Positions 34,386 to 43,287 of a stretch of 64,000 nucleotides of DNA are shown here, one piece after another; within the stretch, counting starts at the first letter, position 1; each line of letters starts with the position of its first letter. This DNA is from Psychrobacter glacincola (lineage in GTDB: Bacteria > Pseudomonadota > Gammaproteobacteria > Pseudomonadales > Moraxellaceae), in contig NZ_CAJGZK010000006.1 of NCBI RefSeq assembly GCF_904846215.1, positions 1-64,000 of the forward strand, in the 5' to 3' direction. The position numbers and the translations under genes were made by a program. The notes beneath the pieces were generated by a model, which worked only from the letters and a program-made list of their open reading frames with translations, ran no database searches and was not told the origin of the DNA.

Positions 34386-36491
34386 TTACAAGTGGTCATA
34401 ATGATTGTAGTGAGGATCAAGTTTGACAGGTAGTACCACCAAAAATCGCGTATGACCATTAATAGTGTCAGTAGTGATTCTTCCTTGATGGGCAGTGACA
34501 ATTTGTGAAACCAATGATAAGCCAAGCCCTGAGCCTTTGTTTTTTTGCTGTAAGCGTACAAAGGGACTAAAAACTTCTTCACGTTTGTTTTCAGGGATGC
34601 CATCACCCTCATCGATCACTGCCAATACCACATACGTCGGCAGCGGACGTGTGGGCTCCGCTTTAGATTTTTTGAGATGTTTGCTAAATAGGCTTTCTTT
34701 ACGAATGGTATTTGACGTTTTAGGGCTGTCTTTATTGATTGATTTATCGCTTTCTGTTATCGCAGCATCACTATTTTTATTAACTTTATTGGCATTCTCA
34801 TTGTTACTATTGATAGCATTGTTGTCAATGCCCTGTTCAATGCCATCTTCAATAGCATGGTCAGGAGTTTCAGAGGACGTTTGCTTCTCAGGTACAGCAC
34901 GCCACATGACTTTCTTTAACTTATCGGTTAAATCTGATGTAAAACTATGATAGTTAACAAACAATGAGGAGTTACTGACTTTTTCAAGTGTCTCGTTCGT
35001 ATTGGTAGGCTCTACTTGATCTAAAGTGGCACTGTCGCCTTCTTGATTCACAATACTATCAGATTCATTATCAGTGCTAGGATCAGCATCAATCACTACA
35101 TTTTCACCATTTTGATAAATAGGCGGTGTTGGCAATGCAACAATAGAATCACTATTTGCTACTTTTGGCTTTGGAAGCGTTGCGCTAGCATCATTGTCTA
35201 ATGCAGTATCTTGCTTATGATTACGGAGATTTGTACTATGCGATGCTTCATCAGAGTAAAAGTCTGAGCTGTTATAGTCTATAAAGCTACTGCATAGGAC
35301 TGTCTGCAATAAAAAATCAGGGATATCTTTGGCTTCCTCAAGGGTTTGCACGCCATAAAGTAGCACAGTGACCGGTGGCTTACCATGCAGCATGGCATTG
35401 GTTAATAGATTGCGAATCAAATGCGTGAGCATCGATGATTGACCATCAATCACGATGTGCTCGCCAATTAACGTGGCTTCAGGATAATGTTGGCGCTCTT
35501 GATTCACCAAATCATATATATCCAAATGTTCAACTTGCTGTAAGGCATGACCGGCATCCAAGCGGCTTACTAGCAAAATACTCTCGACCAAATCATTGAG
35601 ACCTGAGAGGTCACGATTGATGGCTTGAGCGCGCTTATCAAACTTGGCTTTGGTATCCGTTGGCAATGTACCCGTCAACATATCCATCATTTCAATCTGT
35701 AAGCGGATACGTGTGATGGGCGTACGCAGCTCATGAGAGGCATGTGCCAGTAATAAATTATTGGCATCAATAAGGTGCTCAATCTTTTGTGCCGCTTGGT
35801 TGAATCCGCGTGCCAGCGAGGCAATTTCATCATTGCCACGAGCATTCACTCGTACCGTAAAGTCACCATCGCCGAGCTGAGCCATCTGTAAACTCATCTG
35901 ATTGATACGCCAAGTGATGGTACGGGCAATCCACCAAAGGACGCCCGCCATAATGAGTAGCAACAAGAGAGTACCGGTAAATAAATTAAGCGCTGCAGAG
36001 AGTACCGGCTTTTTGGGTGGCAAGCGTGATTCATACAATAGCGTATAGCCAGTGCTGCTATAGACTTGTGCTTGTTTGGTTGGTGATGTTTCTGCAAAAG
36101 AGGGGAAAACACGTGAGAATAAAGAAGGCGTGGCAGGAAGCTCTAATGGCAAATCGCTATTATCCGTTTGCATCAGCAGATGACCTTCGCTGTCATATAA
36201 GCCCATTTTTGCCTGCAATGACTCATCAAAAATATCAAAACTTTTTTTGACTACGGCTAGCATAAATCGCGATTGTAAGCGATTTTCTTTGCCAATCGCA
36301 ATATTTAGCTCATGCAAAAAAGGATCGATTTGTCCCAAAATTTGCGTTGCCAACACCTCTGAGCGAATGCCTGCATCCTTATCATGTACCAGCTGCGTTA
36401 ATAATACCATCGCAACAGCAAATAAGATAAGCGCCAACATGACGCTGGCAAATAGCTTGGCAAATACGGAACGAAAACCCAATTGCTGCAT
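34386..36491 (-). CDS. Sensor histidine kinase with a large insertion in the ATP-binding domain
   Basis: This 701-residue membrane kinase has an N-terminal helix (about 10-35), a periplasmic segment, a second helix (about 165-190), HAMP, and a dimerisation domain with phospho-acceptor His253 in HASHELRTP. The N box is LTHLIRNLLTNAMLH (about 355-370). The G1 box DEGDGIPE and G2 box GSGLGLSLV appear only near 627 and 652. About 220 Ser/Asn/Asp-rich residues separate N box and G1, where 25-30 is normal. ATG at 36491 is the start (TTG one codon upstream). Its partner regulator lies directly upstream. Confidence 0.9.
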   Translation of the reverse strand: MQQLGFRSVFAKLFASVMLALILFAVAMVLLTQLVHDKDAGIRSEVLATQILGQIDPFLHELNIAIGKENRLQSRFMLAVVKKSFDIFDESLQAKMGLYDSEGHLLMQTDNSDLPLELPATPSLFSRVFPSFAETSPTKQAQVYSSTGYTLLYESRLPPKKPVLSAALNLFTGTLLLLLIMAGVLWWIARTITWRINQMSLQMAQLGDGDFTVRVNARGNDEIASLARGFNQAAQKIEHLIDANNLLLAHASHELRTPITRIRLQIEMMDMLTGTLPTDTKAKFDKRAQAINRDLSGLNDLVESILLVSRLDAGHALQQVEHLDIYDLVNQERQHYPEATLIGEHIVIDGQSSMLTHLIRNLLTNAMLHGKPPVTVLLYGVQTLEEAKDIPDFLLQTVLCSSFIDYNSSDFYSDEASHSTNLRNHKQDTALDNDASATLPKPKVANSDSIVALPTPPIYQNGENVVIDADPSTDNESDSIVNQEGDSATLDQVEPTNTNETLEKVSNSSLFVNYHSFTSDLTDKLKKVMWRAVPEKQTSSETPDHAIEDGIEQGIDNNAINSNNENANKVNKNSDAAITESDKSINKDSPKTSNTIRKESLFSKHLKKSKAEPTRPLPTYVVLAVIDEGDGIPENKREEVFSPFVRLQQKNKGSGLGLSLVSQIVTAHQGRITTDTINGHTRFLVVLPVKLDPHYNHYDHL

Positions 36492-36541
36492 CAAATCATC
36501 TCTATTATCAAACGCTTATGCCACGTGACATGGTCAAACAT

Positions 36542-36575
36542 AAAAGGGGTTATCATACGTATGATACCCCTTTTA
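36542..36575. terminator. Hairpin between response regulator and kinase genes
   Basis: AAAAGGGG (36542-36549) and CCCCTTTT (36567-36574) flank the perfect palindrome TATCATACGTATGATA (36551-36566), giving a 33-base inverted repeat with T-tracts on both strands. It lies within the presumed two-gene operon, so it may attenuate kinase expression rather than stop it fully. Confidence 0.75.
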
Positions 36576-36628
36576 ACTTACCGTTTTAAAGCATTTTGAC
36601 TGTTTATTTGCCAACAGTTTACTATTGA

Positions 36629-37351
36629 CTACACCTGATCGGTTGCAAACTGATAACCAACGCCGCGTACCGTAATAATACGTTTTGGCTGACGTGGATT
36701 GTCCTCTATCAAGGCACGCAGACGTGAAATATGTACGTCAATCGCGCGATCAATGTTGTCTGAGCTGTCATCATTCGGCATGGCTTGCCACAATTGCTCG
36801 CGGTTCAGTACTTTGCCAGAATGCGTGGCAAAATAATGCAGCAATTGGAATTGATGCGTCGTCAAGCGTACAGGTAGATCATCGATAGTCACTTCATGAC
36901 TGTCAGGGAATACGCTCAAACGACCGAAAGTTAAGCTGTCTGATTGACTGTCAGCTTGGTTTGGCTGTTCATGGCGACGAATAACCGCACGAATACGAGC
37001 CAACAGTTCACGTGGCTCAAACGGTTTGGAGATATAGTCATCAGCGCCCATTTCTAGACCCAATACACGGTCTGTGGTATCACCTTTTGCCGTCAACATA
37101 ATGATCGGCACTTTATTGGTCATATTGTTTTTATTGCCACGTATTTTTTGGCAAACCTGCATACCATCCATATCGGGCAGCATAAGGTCGAGTACTACCA
37201 AATCAATATCACGCTCTTTGGTATCCAATAAATCAAGACCTTCTTGACCAAGACCTGCATGATGCACATCATAATAATTCATGGTCAGATAATCGCTGAT
37301 TAACTCTGCTAAATCTGGATCATCTTCAATTAGCAAAATCTGCTTACTCAT
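36629..37351 (-). CDS. OmpR-family response regulator
   Basis: This 240-residue regulator has a receiver domain with the acidic pocket IEDDPDLAE, phospho-Asp in VVLDLMLPDMDG, and MLTAKGD ... SKPFEPREL, followed by a winged-helix DNA-binding domain (NREQLWQAMPNDDSSDNIDR then AIDVHISRLRALIE). It receives phosphate from the kinase encoded downstream. It looks RstA/OmpR-like, but the regulon is unknown. GAGGAAAC upstream supports the ATG. A 135-bp gap with a strong hairpin precedes the kinase gene. Confidence 0.94.
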   Translation of the reverse strand: MSKQILLIEDDPDLAELISDYLTMNYYDVHHAGLGQEGLDLLDTKERDIDLVVLDLMLPDMDGMQVCQKIRGNKNNMTNKVPIIMLTAKGDTTDRVLGLEMGADDYISKPFEPRELLARIRAVIRRHEQPNQADSQSDSLTFGRLSVFPDSHEVTIDDLPVRLTTHQFQLLHYFATHSGKVLNREQLWQAMPNDDSSDNIDRAIDVHISRLRALIEDNPRQPKRIITVRGVGYQFATDQV

Positions 37352-37621
37352 AATGTTTCCTCTAGTTGTTGTTATAGTTTGTCTTAATGTACTTTCTAAA
37401 TTTACAGAAGTGGCGTCTGCCCTTAGTTTTCAATTATCCCAAATGCCCATATTACAGCCATCTAAGGTACAAGCCATGCTTTAATATTGTGCAATAATAT
37501 TGTGCAATAAAAGAATGAAATTTATACTATCCATAATACGCTATATTGCCTAAACAGGATGTTATTAAACAAGGCGTGCTTTGTTAATGTTTCTACACAA
37601 TGTAACTACTTGGCTCTGTAC

Positions 37622-38878
37622 TTAAGACACCACCACTTTTTTGCCTATAGATTCAATAGGTAAGTTCGCCAAACAAATCAAACTGTCACTACTGATGCCA
37701 GCGATTAAATATTGTTTGGTCAGTGGATCGTACTCAATCACTTCAATAGGCTGGCGGGTCAAGCGCTGATCTTGTCCTATAATCCAGATATTAGCACTCA
37801 AAGAACGCAGTGGTTTATAAGGCGGCACCTGTATTGGCGTCAAATCGACATTATGCAAGGCGTTTTTAGGCACAATGGTACCCACTTCTATCTGCCCATA
37901 GTCAACCCGACCGGTGACTTGCATGTCAGGCGCTAGCTGACTGCGACTGACTTCATTGTTAATAACGCTCACATAAACCAAAAGCTGTATCGGTTGTTTT
38001 ACCGCCTGTACTTTACTGACCTGACCGGTAAATTTATCCACTCTATCTTTGGCAGTAAAGTTGACAGTTTGACCGACAGAAATTTGTGATTCGGCTTCAA
38101 TCGGTAAGGTTGAGATAAAATGCAGTTCCGTTTCATCACTGAGCTGCAATAACGCTGTTTGAGCCTCTATCTTTTGTCCAGCTTGCAACGACAAATTTGT
38201 TACGCGCCCTGAAAAACGGGCACGCAATGTGATCAAATCAGAGGTCTGCGTTGCCGTCGTGCTGTCTTTGCTATTACTAACAAGATCGGTGCTAGTATTA
38301 TCGTTAATAACAGGCGGTGTTAGCATTGTTTTACTATTAGCAGCAGATGTTGTATTGAGGACAGAGGTCTGAATAGCATTGTCAGAAGTAGTAGCTCTGT
38401 CAGCATTACTAGCAGTTGTATTTAATTCCGCTGCTATATTGGTTTCAGTATCATCTAAGCCTATCGCTTTGTTTGAAATTTCCTGACGTCGAACCGTGAG
38501 TAGGGGCGTGCCTTTTTTTACCCACTGGTTTTCACTGACTAATACTTGCTCTACCGTTAGCGACTGCGCCGCCACAAGGTTGATTTGCTTGATAGGATCG
38601 ATACGACCCTGTAAGCCAAGGCTCGGCTGATAACGGGTAGGTTTGATACTTAAAATATGATCAGGTGTGATGGTGACACTATCGGCACTAATAAGCGGCA
38701 TATCAACTGCCTCATTATTTTCGCTAGTCAACGCTTCGGTAGGTGACGTGGGTTGGCAGGCAATCAGAAATAGGGCGCTCAATAAATAGGCGCTCTTTTT
38801 TAACAGCCCCGCCCGTAAGACTATAAAACGCATGTAATGCAGTAAGCGCATAGAAAATGTCATACCAATCACCACCAT
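37622..38878 (-). CDS. HlyD/RND-type periplasmic adaptor lipoprotein with linker insertion
   Basis: This 418-residue protein has a lipoprotein signal (YLLSALFLIAC). The first half of a lipoyl-like domain (GRIDPIKQINLVAAQSLTVE ... VSENQWVKKGTPLLTV) is separated by about 90 Ser/Thr/Asn-rich residues from the second half (ITLRARFSGRVTNLSLQAGQ). Beta-barrel (LHFISTLPIEAESQISVGQT) and membrane-proximal regions follow. In RND adaptors a coiled-coil hairpin sits between the lipoyl halves; here it is replaced by low-complexity sequence. No RND pump or outer-membrane channel gene is adjacent. The start among ATGs at 38878, 38851 and 38833 is uncertain. Confidence 0.75.
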   Translation of the reverse strand: MVVIGMTFSMRLLHYMRFIVLRAGLLKKSAYLLSALFLIACQPTSPTEALTSENNEAVDMPLISADSVTITPDHILSIKPTRYQPSLGLQGRIDPIKQINLVAAQSLTVEQVLVSENQWVKKGTPLLTVRRQEISNKAIGLDDTETNIAAELNTTASNADRATTSDNAIQTSVLNTTSAANSKTMLTPPVINDNTSTDLVSNSKDSTTATQTSDLITLRARFSGRVTNLSLQAGQKIEAQTALLQLSDETELHFISTLPIEAESQISVGQTVNFTAKDRVDKFTGQVSKVQAVKQPIQLLVYVSVINNEVSRSQLAPDMQVTGRVDYGQIEVGTIVPKNALHNVDLTPIQVPPYKPLRSLSANIWIIGQDQRLTRQPIEVIEYDPLTKQYLIAGISSDSLICLANLPIESIGKKVVVS

Positions 38879-38889
38879 AAACGACTTTT

Positions 38890-38930
38890 TATTATATAGT
38901 GAATGACGGTTATTATATAGTGCATGACGG
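38890..38930. repeat. Tandem duplication of a 20-bp unit containing TATAGTG
   Basis: TATTATATAGTGAATGACGG (38890-38909) and TATTATATAGTGCATGACGG (38911-38930) differ at one base. The TATAGT resembles the start of the MITE-like elements, one of which begins 43 bp later. Confidence 0.8.
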
Positions 38931-38972
38931 CTATGGGAAATGGCTACGCTGCATTGTATTTACCGAGCTCTT

Positions 38973-39121
38973 TATAGTTGATTCATTTTAAGAACGATAC
39001 AGTGCTATCGGCTATAGATTTTTTGCAGCCTCTGTCACGCCTGCGAACAGCAAGCAAGAAAAAATTATAGCCAATAGCACGTTATAACAATCGTAAAGCT
39101 TTTATTTTGAACGGACTATAT
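38973..39121 (+). repeat. MITE-like element, subfamily B copy 2
   Basis: It starts TATAGTTGATTCATTTTAAG and ends TTGAACGGACTATA. The arms GTGCTATCGGCTATAG / TTATAGCCAATAGCAC and the outer ACGAT/ATCGT pair form the stem. The core is GCAGCCTCTGTCACGCCTGC then GAACAGCAAGCAAG. Confidence 0.9.
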
Positions 39122-39365
39122 AAGCGCTAGATGAGTGGCTTTGGAATGCCGCTTTTATATAGAGAACATTCGTTAAACTGCTACATTCACAAAATTGATT
39201 TGAACATAATTTCACTAATTACTGGATAATGGTTAGTAACTGTGCTAAAACGAACATATAAAAATATATTGATACATTTTTATCACAAAGGTAAATTATT
39301 CAGTAAGATGGATGCTCGTCCTATATAATGACTATGATTGAAAAGACGACATTTACGAACGATGC

Positions 39366-39509
39366 TATAGTTGACGCACTTTTAAGAGAGTACAGCACTA
39401 CTGGGGTTAATGATTCACATTCTCTGTCTGCCTAGGCACAGTAAGTAAGAAAAATGAACCCCAGTAGTGATTGATAATATTTGTATTTTTTTACTTAGGA
39501 CTAACTATA
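39366..39509 (+). repeat. MITE-like element, subfamily A copy 4
   Basis: It starts TATAGTTGACGCAC and ends GGACTAACTATA. The arms CACTACTGGGGTT / AACCCCAGTAGTG are intact, but the core is the most mutated of the subfamily (CACATTCTCTGTCTGCCTAG, then AGTAAGTAAG). Confidence 0.9.
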
Positions 39510-39823
39510 TGTATTTGCGACTTGGTTTATTTTGTCAGTTTTCAATATAGTAGGTTTTTTGCTGAGACTAAATATTCAACTGTTTTTATAGCAAGCCATA
39601 TTGAGTAAGAGATACTCGTTTATTGACAGAGCATTTGATTGAATTATTCATCAAATTTTCTCGCAATAATTAATGATTATAAAGTATGAGCAATCATTGA
39701 ATTTATGGCTATAATCATGCTGTAAAAAAATTTAACATAACGCCCAATTTACTAAGATAATTCATCATAAAGTGAGTATAGTGATTCATGGTAGTACCGT
39801 TTTTCTATCAAGCCGAAAATAAG

Positions 39824-39968
39824 TATAGTTGATCCACTTTTAAAGGAGTACAGCACTACTGGGGTTAATTATTCGCAGCCTCTGTCTGCATAGGCACAGC
39901 AAGCAAGAAAAATTAACCCCAGTAGTACTTTATAACATTTGCACTTCTTTTATTTAGGACTGACTATA
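39824..39968 (+). repeat. MITE-like element, subfamily A copy 5
   Basis: It starts TATAGTTGATCCAC and ends GGACTGACTATA. The arms CTACTGGGGTTAA / TTAACCCCAGTAG are perfect around the core with GCATAGGCACAGCAAGCAAG. It ends 159 bp before pilG. Confidence 0.92.
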
Positions 39969-40127
39969 GTGGAATCGGCTCATAGGGACGGTACGCTGTT
40001 TTAGATGAATGGTTTATAGCCAAGTGGCATTATGAGTAAACATCACTATCCATAAGCAGCACTATGTATAAACAGCACTGTGAACATACTACATGATGAA
40101 TAAATAGTCGTTAATAGGACAATGAGA

Positions 40128-40505
40128 ATGGAAAATAATTTTGATGGTTTAAAAGTAATGGTTATTGATGATTCAAAAACCATTCGCCGTACCGCAGAAA
40201 CCTTGCTACAAAAAGCTGGCTGCGAAGTTGTAACTGCGATTGATGGGTTTGATGCCTTGGCTAAGATTGTAGATCATAATCCAGATATTATTTTTGTGGA
40301 TATCATGATGCCACGTTTGGATGGTTATCAAACTTGTGCTTTGATTAAAAATAACCCTGACTATGCTAGCAAGCCTGTAATTATGTTGTCATCTAAAGAT
40401 GGTTTATTTGATAAAGCACGTGGACGTATTGTGGGTTCTGATGAGTATCTGACCAAACCGTTTAGTAAGGATGAGCTTTTTGAGGCAATTAATCAGCATC
40501 GTTAG
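40128..40505 (+). CDS. pilG: Twitching motility response regulator PilG
   Basis: This single-domain receiver (125 residues) has VIDDSKTIRRTAETLL, phospho-Asp in IIFVDIMMPRLDGYQT, MLSSKDGLFDKARGR and TKPFSKDEL, all typical of PilG. It is phosphorylated by ChpA and promotes type IV pilus extension and cAMP signalling in relatives. The first ATG (40122) is only two bases from AGGAC; the second (40128) has ideal spacing and is chosen. It is the first gene of pilGHIJK-chpABC. Confidence 0.95.
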   Translation: MENNFDGLKVMVIDDSKTIRRTAETLLQKAGCEVVTAIDGFDALAKIVDHNPDIIFVDIMMPRLDGYQTCALIKNNPDYASKPVIMLSSKDGLFDKARGRIVGSDEYLTKPFSKDELFEAINQHR

Positions 40506-40669
40506 TCTTTAATATGATCATAAAAAGTGGTCATGAATTTTTATATAGCGATAAGTTATTTTTGTCACAATCAGTAATATGTATTCAGTTCAGCATAAAA
40601 ATATTACTTCAATCGGTTTGTTTGAACCCTATATTCTAACGGATATCATCTAAAATAGAGGAAATAACC

Positions 40670-41032
40670 ATGACTACTGTATTAGTCATTGACGACTCGC
40701 CATCTGAGATGGCGAAATTTCGTGACATGCTTTCTAAAAGTAACTATCAAGTATTGGAAGCAACCAATGGTGAACAAGGCTGCCAAATGGCCGTTGCTCA
40801 TCTGCCAGACGTCATTTTGATGGACGTGGTCATGCCTGAGATGAATGGTTTTCAGGCAACACGTAAAATTACTCGTGACAAGGCAACAGCACATATTCCT
40901 ATCATTATGATCAGTACTAAAAATCAAGAAACTGATCGTGTGTGGGGCAAGCGTCAAGGTGCAAAAGAATATATCACCAAGCCTATCGATGAAAGCGGTC
41001 TGGTGCAGATAATTCGTAAAGTAATGGAGTAG
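40670..41032 (+). CDS. pilH: Twitching motility response regulator PilH
   Basis: This 120-residue receiver has VIDDSPSEMAKFRDML, phospho-Asp in VILMDVVMPEMNGFQATRKI and TKPIDESGLVQIIRKVM, matching PilH. In relatives it acts as a phosphate sink or supports retraction, balancing PilG. GAGGAAATAACC precedes the ATG. The stop is three bases before the pilI start, implying translational coupling. Confidence 0.95.
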   Translation: MTTVLVIDDSPSEMAKFRDMLSKSNYQVLEATNGEQGCQMAVAHLPDVILMDVVMPEMNGFQATRKITRDKATAHIPIIMISTKNQETDRVWGKRQGAKEYITKPIDESGLVQIIRKVME

Positions 41033-41035
41033 CTT

Positions 41036-41566
41036 GTGGCATCGAGAGGGTTTATTGAGCTTCTGCGTATAGCGGATATGGCACGCTCGCGCAAAAGTGG
41101 GCGCCGCGGTGGACAAGAATTTGACTGGCAAGGAGTGGTATTTGAGATTGGCGGTCAACGCTTGGTTTCGCCAATGGGTCAAGTAGCAGAAGTATTATCC
41201 ATGCCAGAATATACCAGCGTACCCTTAGTAAAGCCTTGGATGCTTGGCATCGCCAATATTCGTGGGCGTTTACTACCATTGACCGATTTGTCTCGATTTT
41301 TACAAGTGCCCAGTCGCTTGGCGCAAATAAGCCAGCGCAAAGTTATAGTCATTGACCATAATAATATGTTTTCAGGATTGCTTGTTGATCAAGTGATCGG
41401 TATTGAACAGTTTACTCAAGACCAATATCGCCCAGAAGCCATTGAGCCGAATTCGCCATTTGCGCCTTATAATCATGGTAAGTTTTTGAAAGATGAACAA
41501 GATTGGTATGTGTTTATGCCAAGCTTACTGGTACAGGATTTACAGTATACCGATGCTGCAATATAA
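41036..41566 (+). CDS. pilI: CheW-like adaptor PilI
   Basis: This 176-residue CheW-domain protein has WQGVVFEIGGQRLVSPMGQV, WMLGIANIRGRLLPLTDLSR and VDQVIGIEQF. It couples PilJ to ChpA. The start is a GTG (41036) with GGAG near the end of pilH, eight bases upstream; an ATG 14 codons in is the alternative. The N-terminal 20 residues are basic. Confidence 0.93.
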   Translation: MASRGFIELLRIADMARSRKSGRRGGQEFDWQGVVFEIGGQRLVSPMGQVAEVLSMPEYTSVPLVKPWMLGIANIRGRLLPLTDLSRFLQVPSRLAQISQRKVIVIDHNNMFSGLLVDQVIGIEQFTQDQYRPEAIEPNSPFAPYNHGKFLKDEQDWYVFMPSLLVQDLQYTDAAI

Positions 41567-41760
41567 CTGTCTTTAATGACACTTCATGTTTGCTCATTAG
41601 GTGTTCATTAAAACGATGACAGAAGAATCATAGCTGACATGATCCGGTGGTGTGTCAGTATTCATGCAGGCTTTGTTCATCACTGTTGTTTTTGATAACA
41701 CGATGATTTCAGAGTCAGTCACAACAAGACTTTGACGATTGTTTGAAAGGAATAAGTACG

Positions 41761-43182
41761 ATGAGTGATATTATAAACAACCCTGTAACTGGTGCTAATA
41801 AAACCACGACTGATGCTAATAATAAGTGGCGGCTATTACTGGGGCTTTGTGCGCTAGTCAGTGTGATTTGTCTATTTTGGCTGGTGAAATCCTTGTCATT
41901 AGTCAGTCAGTATTTAGAAAATTTCAACCAATCAGTCGTAGTGCCAGTGATTGTATTTGTACTGGGCGTATTGGGTATCTTATTTTCCTTATACCAGTTA
42001 TTACAACAGAGGGGTGGCTCAGAGCGTTTACTGATCGAAAAAGAGACATTGCGTCGTCGCCAAGAAGCGGAATCTGAGTCTGAACGTGCACGCCAAATTC
42101 AAGAAGAAAACGAACGTAACCAGATTGCTATTTTGCGCCTACTTGATGAGTTGGGCGATTTAGCAGATGGCGATTTGACAGTCAATGCGACGGTATCAGA
42201 AGATTTTACTGGTGCAATTGCCGACTCTGTTAACTTCGCCATTGACCAATTACGTCAATTAGTACTGGTTATTAACAGTACCGCTGATCGCGTTTCGCAG
42301 TCCTCAGAGCAAACGCAGATGAATGCTGTCGAGCTTGCTGAAGCATCTGAACACCAAGCACAAGAAATCGTTGGTGTATCAGCCGCTATTAATGAGATGA
42401 CGGTGTCAATTGATCAAGTTTCAAATAACGCTGCAGAATCTGCAACAGTTGCACAGCGTTCGGTTGCCATCTCTTATAATGGAGCAGAAGTTGTACAACG
42501 CTCTATTGAAGGTATGAACGTTATCCGTGATCAGATTCAAGAGACATCAAAGCGTATCAAACGCCTTGGTGAGTCTTCGCAAGAAATTGGTGATATCGTT
42601 GGTTTGATTAATGATATTGCTGACCAGACCAACGTTTTAGCATTGAATGCGGCAATTCAGGCATCGATGGCAGGTGAGGCAGGGCGAGGCTTTGCAGTCG
42701 TTGCTGATGAGGTTCAGCGTCTTGCTGAGCGTTCAGCAAATGCAACCAAGCAGATTGAAACGCTGGTAAAAACCATTCAGGCAGATACCAATGAAGCGGT
42801 TATGTCGATGGAATCGACGACTTCTGAGGTCGTGCGTGGTGCGCGTCTGGCAAAAGATGCTGGTGAGGCTCTAGAAGAGGTGCAGTCGGTTTCTAATACA
42901 CTGGCTGATCTTATTCAAAATATCTCAAATGCTGCTCTGCAACAGGCAGAGTCAGCAGGTCATATCTCTCATACCATGAACATCATTCAAGATATCACCT
43001 CTCAAACGTCTTCTGGTACGATGGCGACAGCACGCTCTATTGGTGAGCTTAGTGAAATGGCGGCTGCACTACAAGAGTCGGTCACCGGCTTTAAGGTATC
43101 TAATGATGATGAGCAGTTGGATCATGACAGCATGGACCATGAATATATTGATACGGATGATAGATTTTCAACCAGTATGTAA
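41761..43182 (+). CDS. pilJ: Methyl-accepting protein PilJ with minimal periplasmic region
   Basis: This 473-residue chemoreceptor is identified by position and by its signalling tip ([20 protein letters not shown], then [19 protein letters not shown]). Two membrane helices (about 24-44 and 58-82) are separated by only about 15 residues. P. aeruginosa PilJ (about 680 residues) has a large two-module periplasmic domain between them, absent here. A HAMP-like segment ([20 protein letters not shown]) follows. ATG at 41761 with AAAGGAAT upstream is chosen over TTG 41743. It should activate ChpA. Confidence 0.92.
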   Translation: MSDIINNPVTGANKTTTDANNKWRLLLGLCALVSVICLFWLVKSLSLVSQYLENFNQSVVVPVIVFVLGVLGILFSLYQLLQQRGGSERLLIEKETLRRRQEAESESERARQIQEENERNQIAILRLLDELGDLADGDLTVNATVSEDFTGAIADSVNFAIDQLRQLVLVINSTADRVSQSSEQTQMNAVELAEASEHQAQEIVGVSAAINEMTVSIDQVSNNAAESATVAQRSVAISYNGAEVVQRSIEGMNVIRDQIQETSKRIKRLGESSQEIGDIVGLINDIADQTNVLALNAAIQASMAGEAGRGFAVVADEVQRLAERSANATKQIETLVKTIQADTNEAVMSMESTTSEVVRGARLAKDAGEALEEVQSVSNTLADLIQNISNAALQQAESAGHISHTMNIIQDITSQTSSGTMATARSIGELSEMAAALQESVTGFKVSNDDEQLDHDSMDHEYIDTDDRFSTSM

Positions 43183-43287
43183 TAATTGTCGATAGCATTT
43201 ATGATTTTTTCTATGGAAATGTTGACCAAATTACTGCTTTAAACAGACATTATAAAATTTGGAGCAGCAACAGTAATAGCAGGTCAC

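Larger units (their letters stand above)
38879..40127. other. 1.25-kb non-coding region with three MITE-like elements
   Basis: This long gene-free stretch lies upstream of the pil-chp operon and is divergent from the adaptor gene. It contains one subfamily B and two subfamily A elements and a 20-bp tandem duplication, separated by AT-rich sequence. The pilG promoter must lie here. No open frame with coding character was seen. Confidence 0.8.

Noticed and set aside
34495..34950. A 151-codon open frame opposite the histidine kinase
   Set aside because: It is antisense to the low-complexity insertion of the kinase; the hydrophobic Leu/Ser peptide is the mirror of Asn/Asp/Ser codons.
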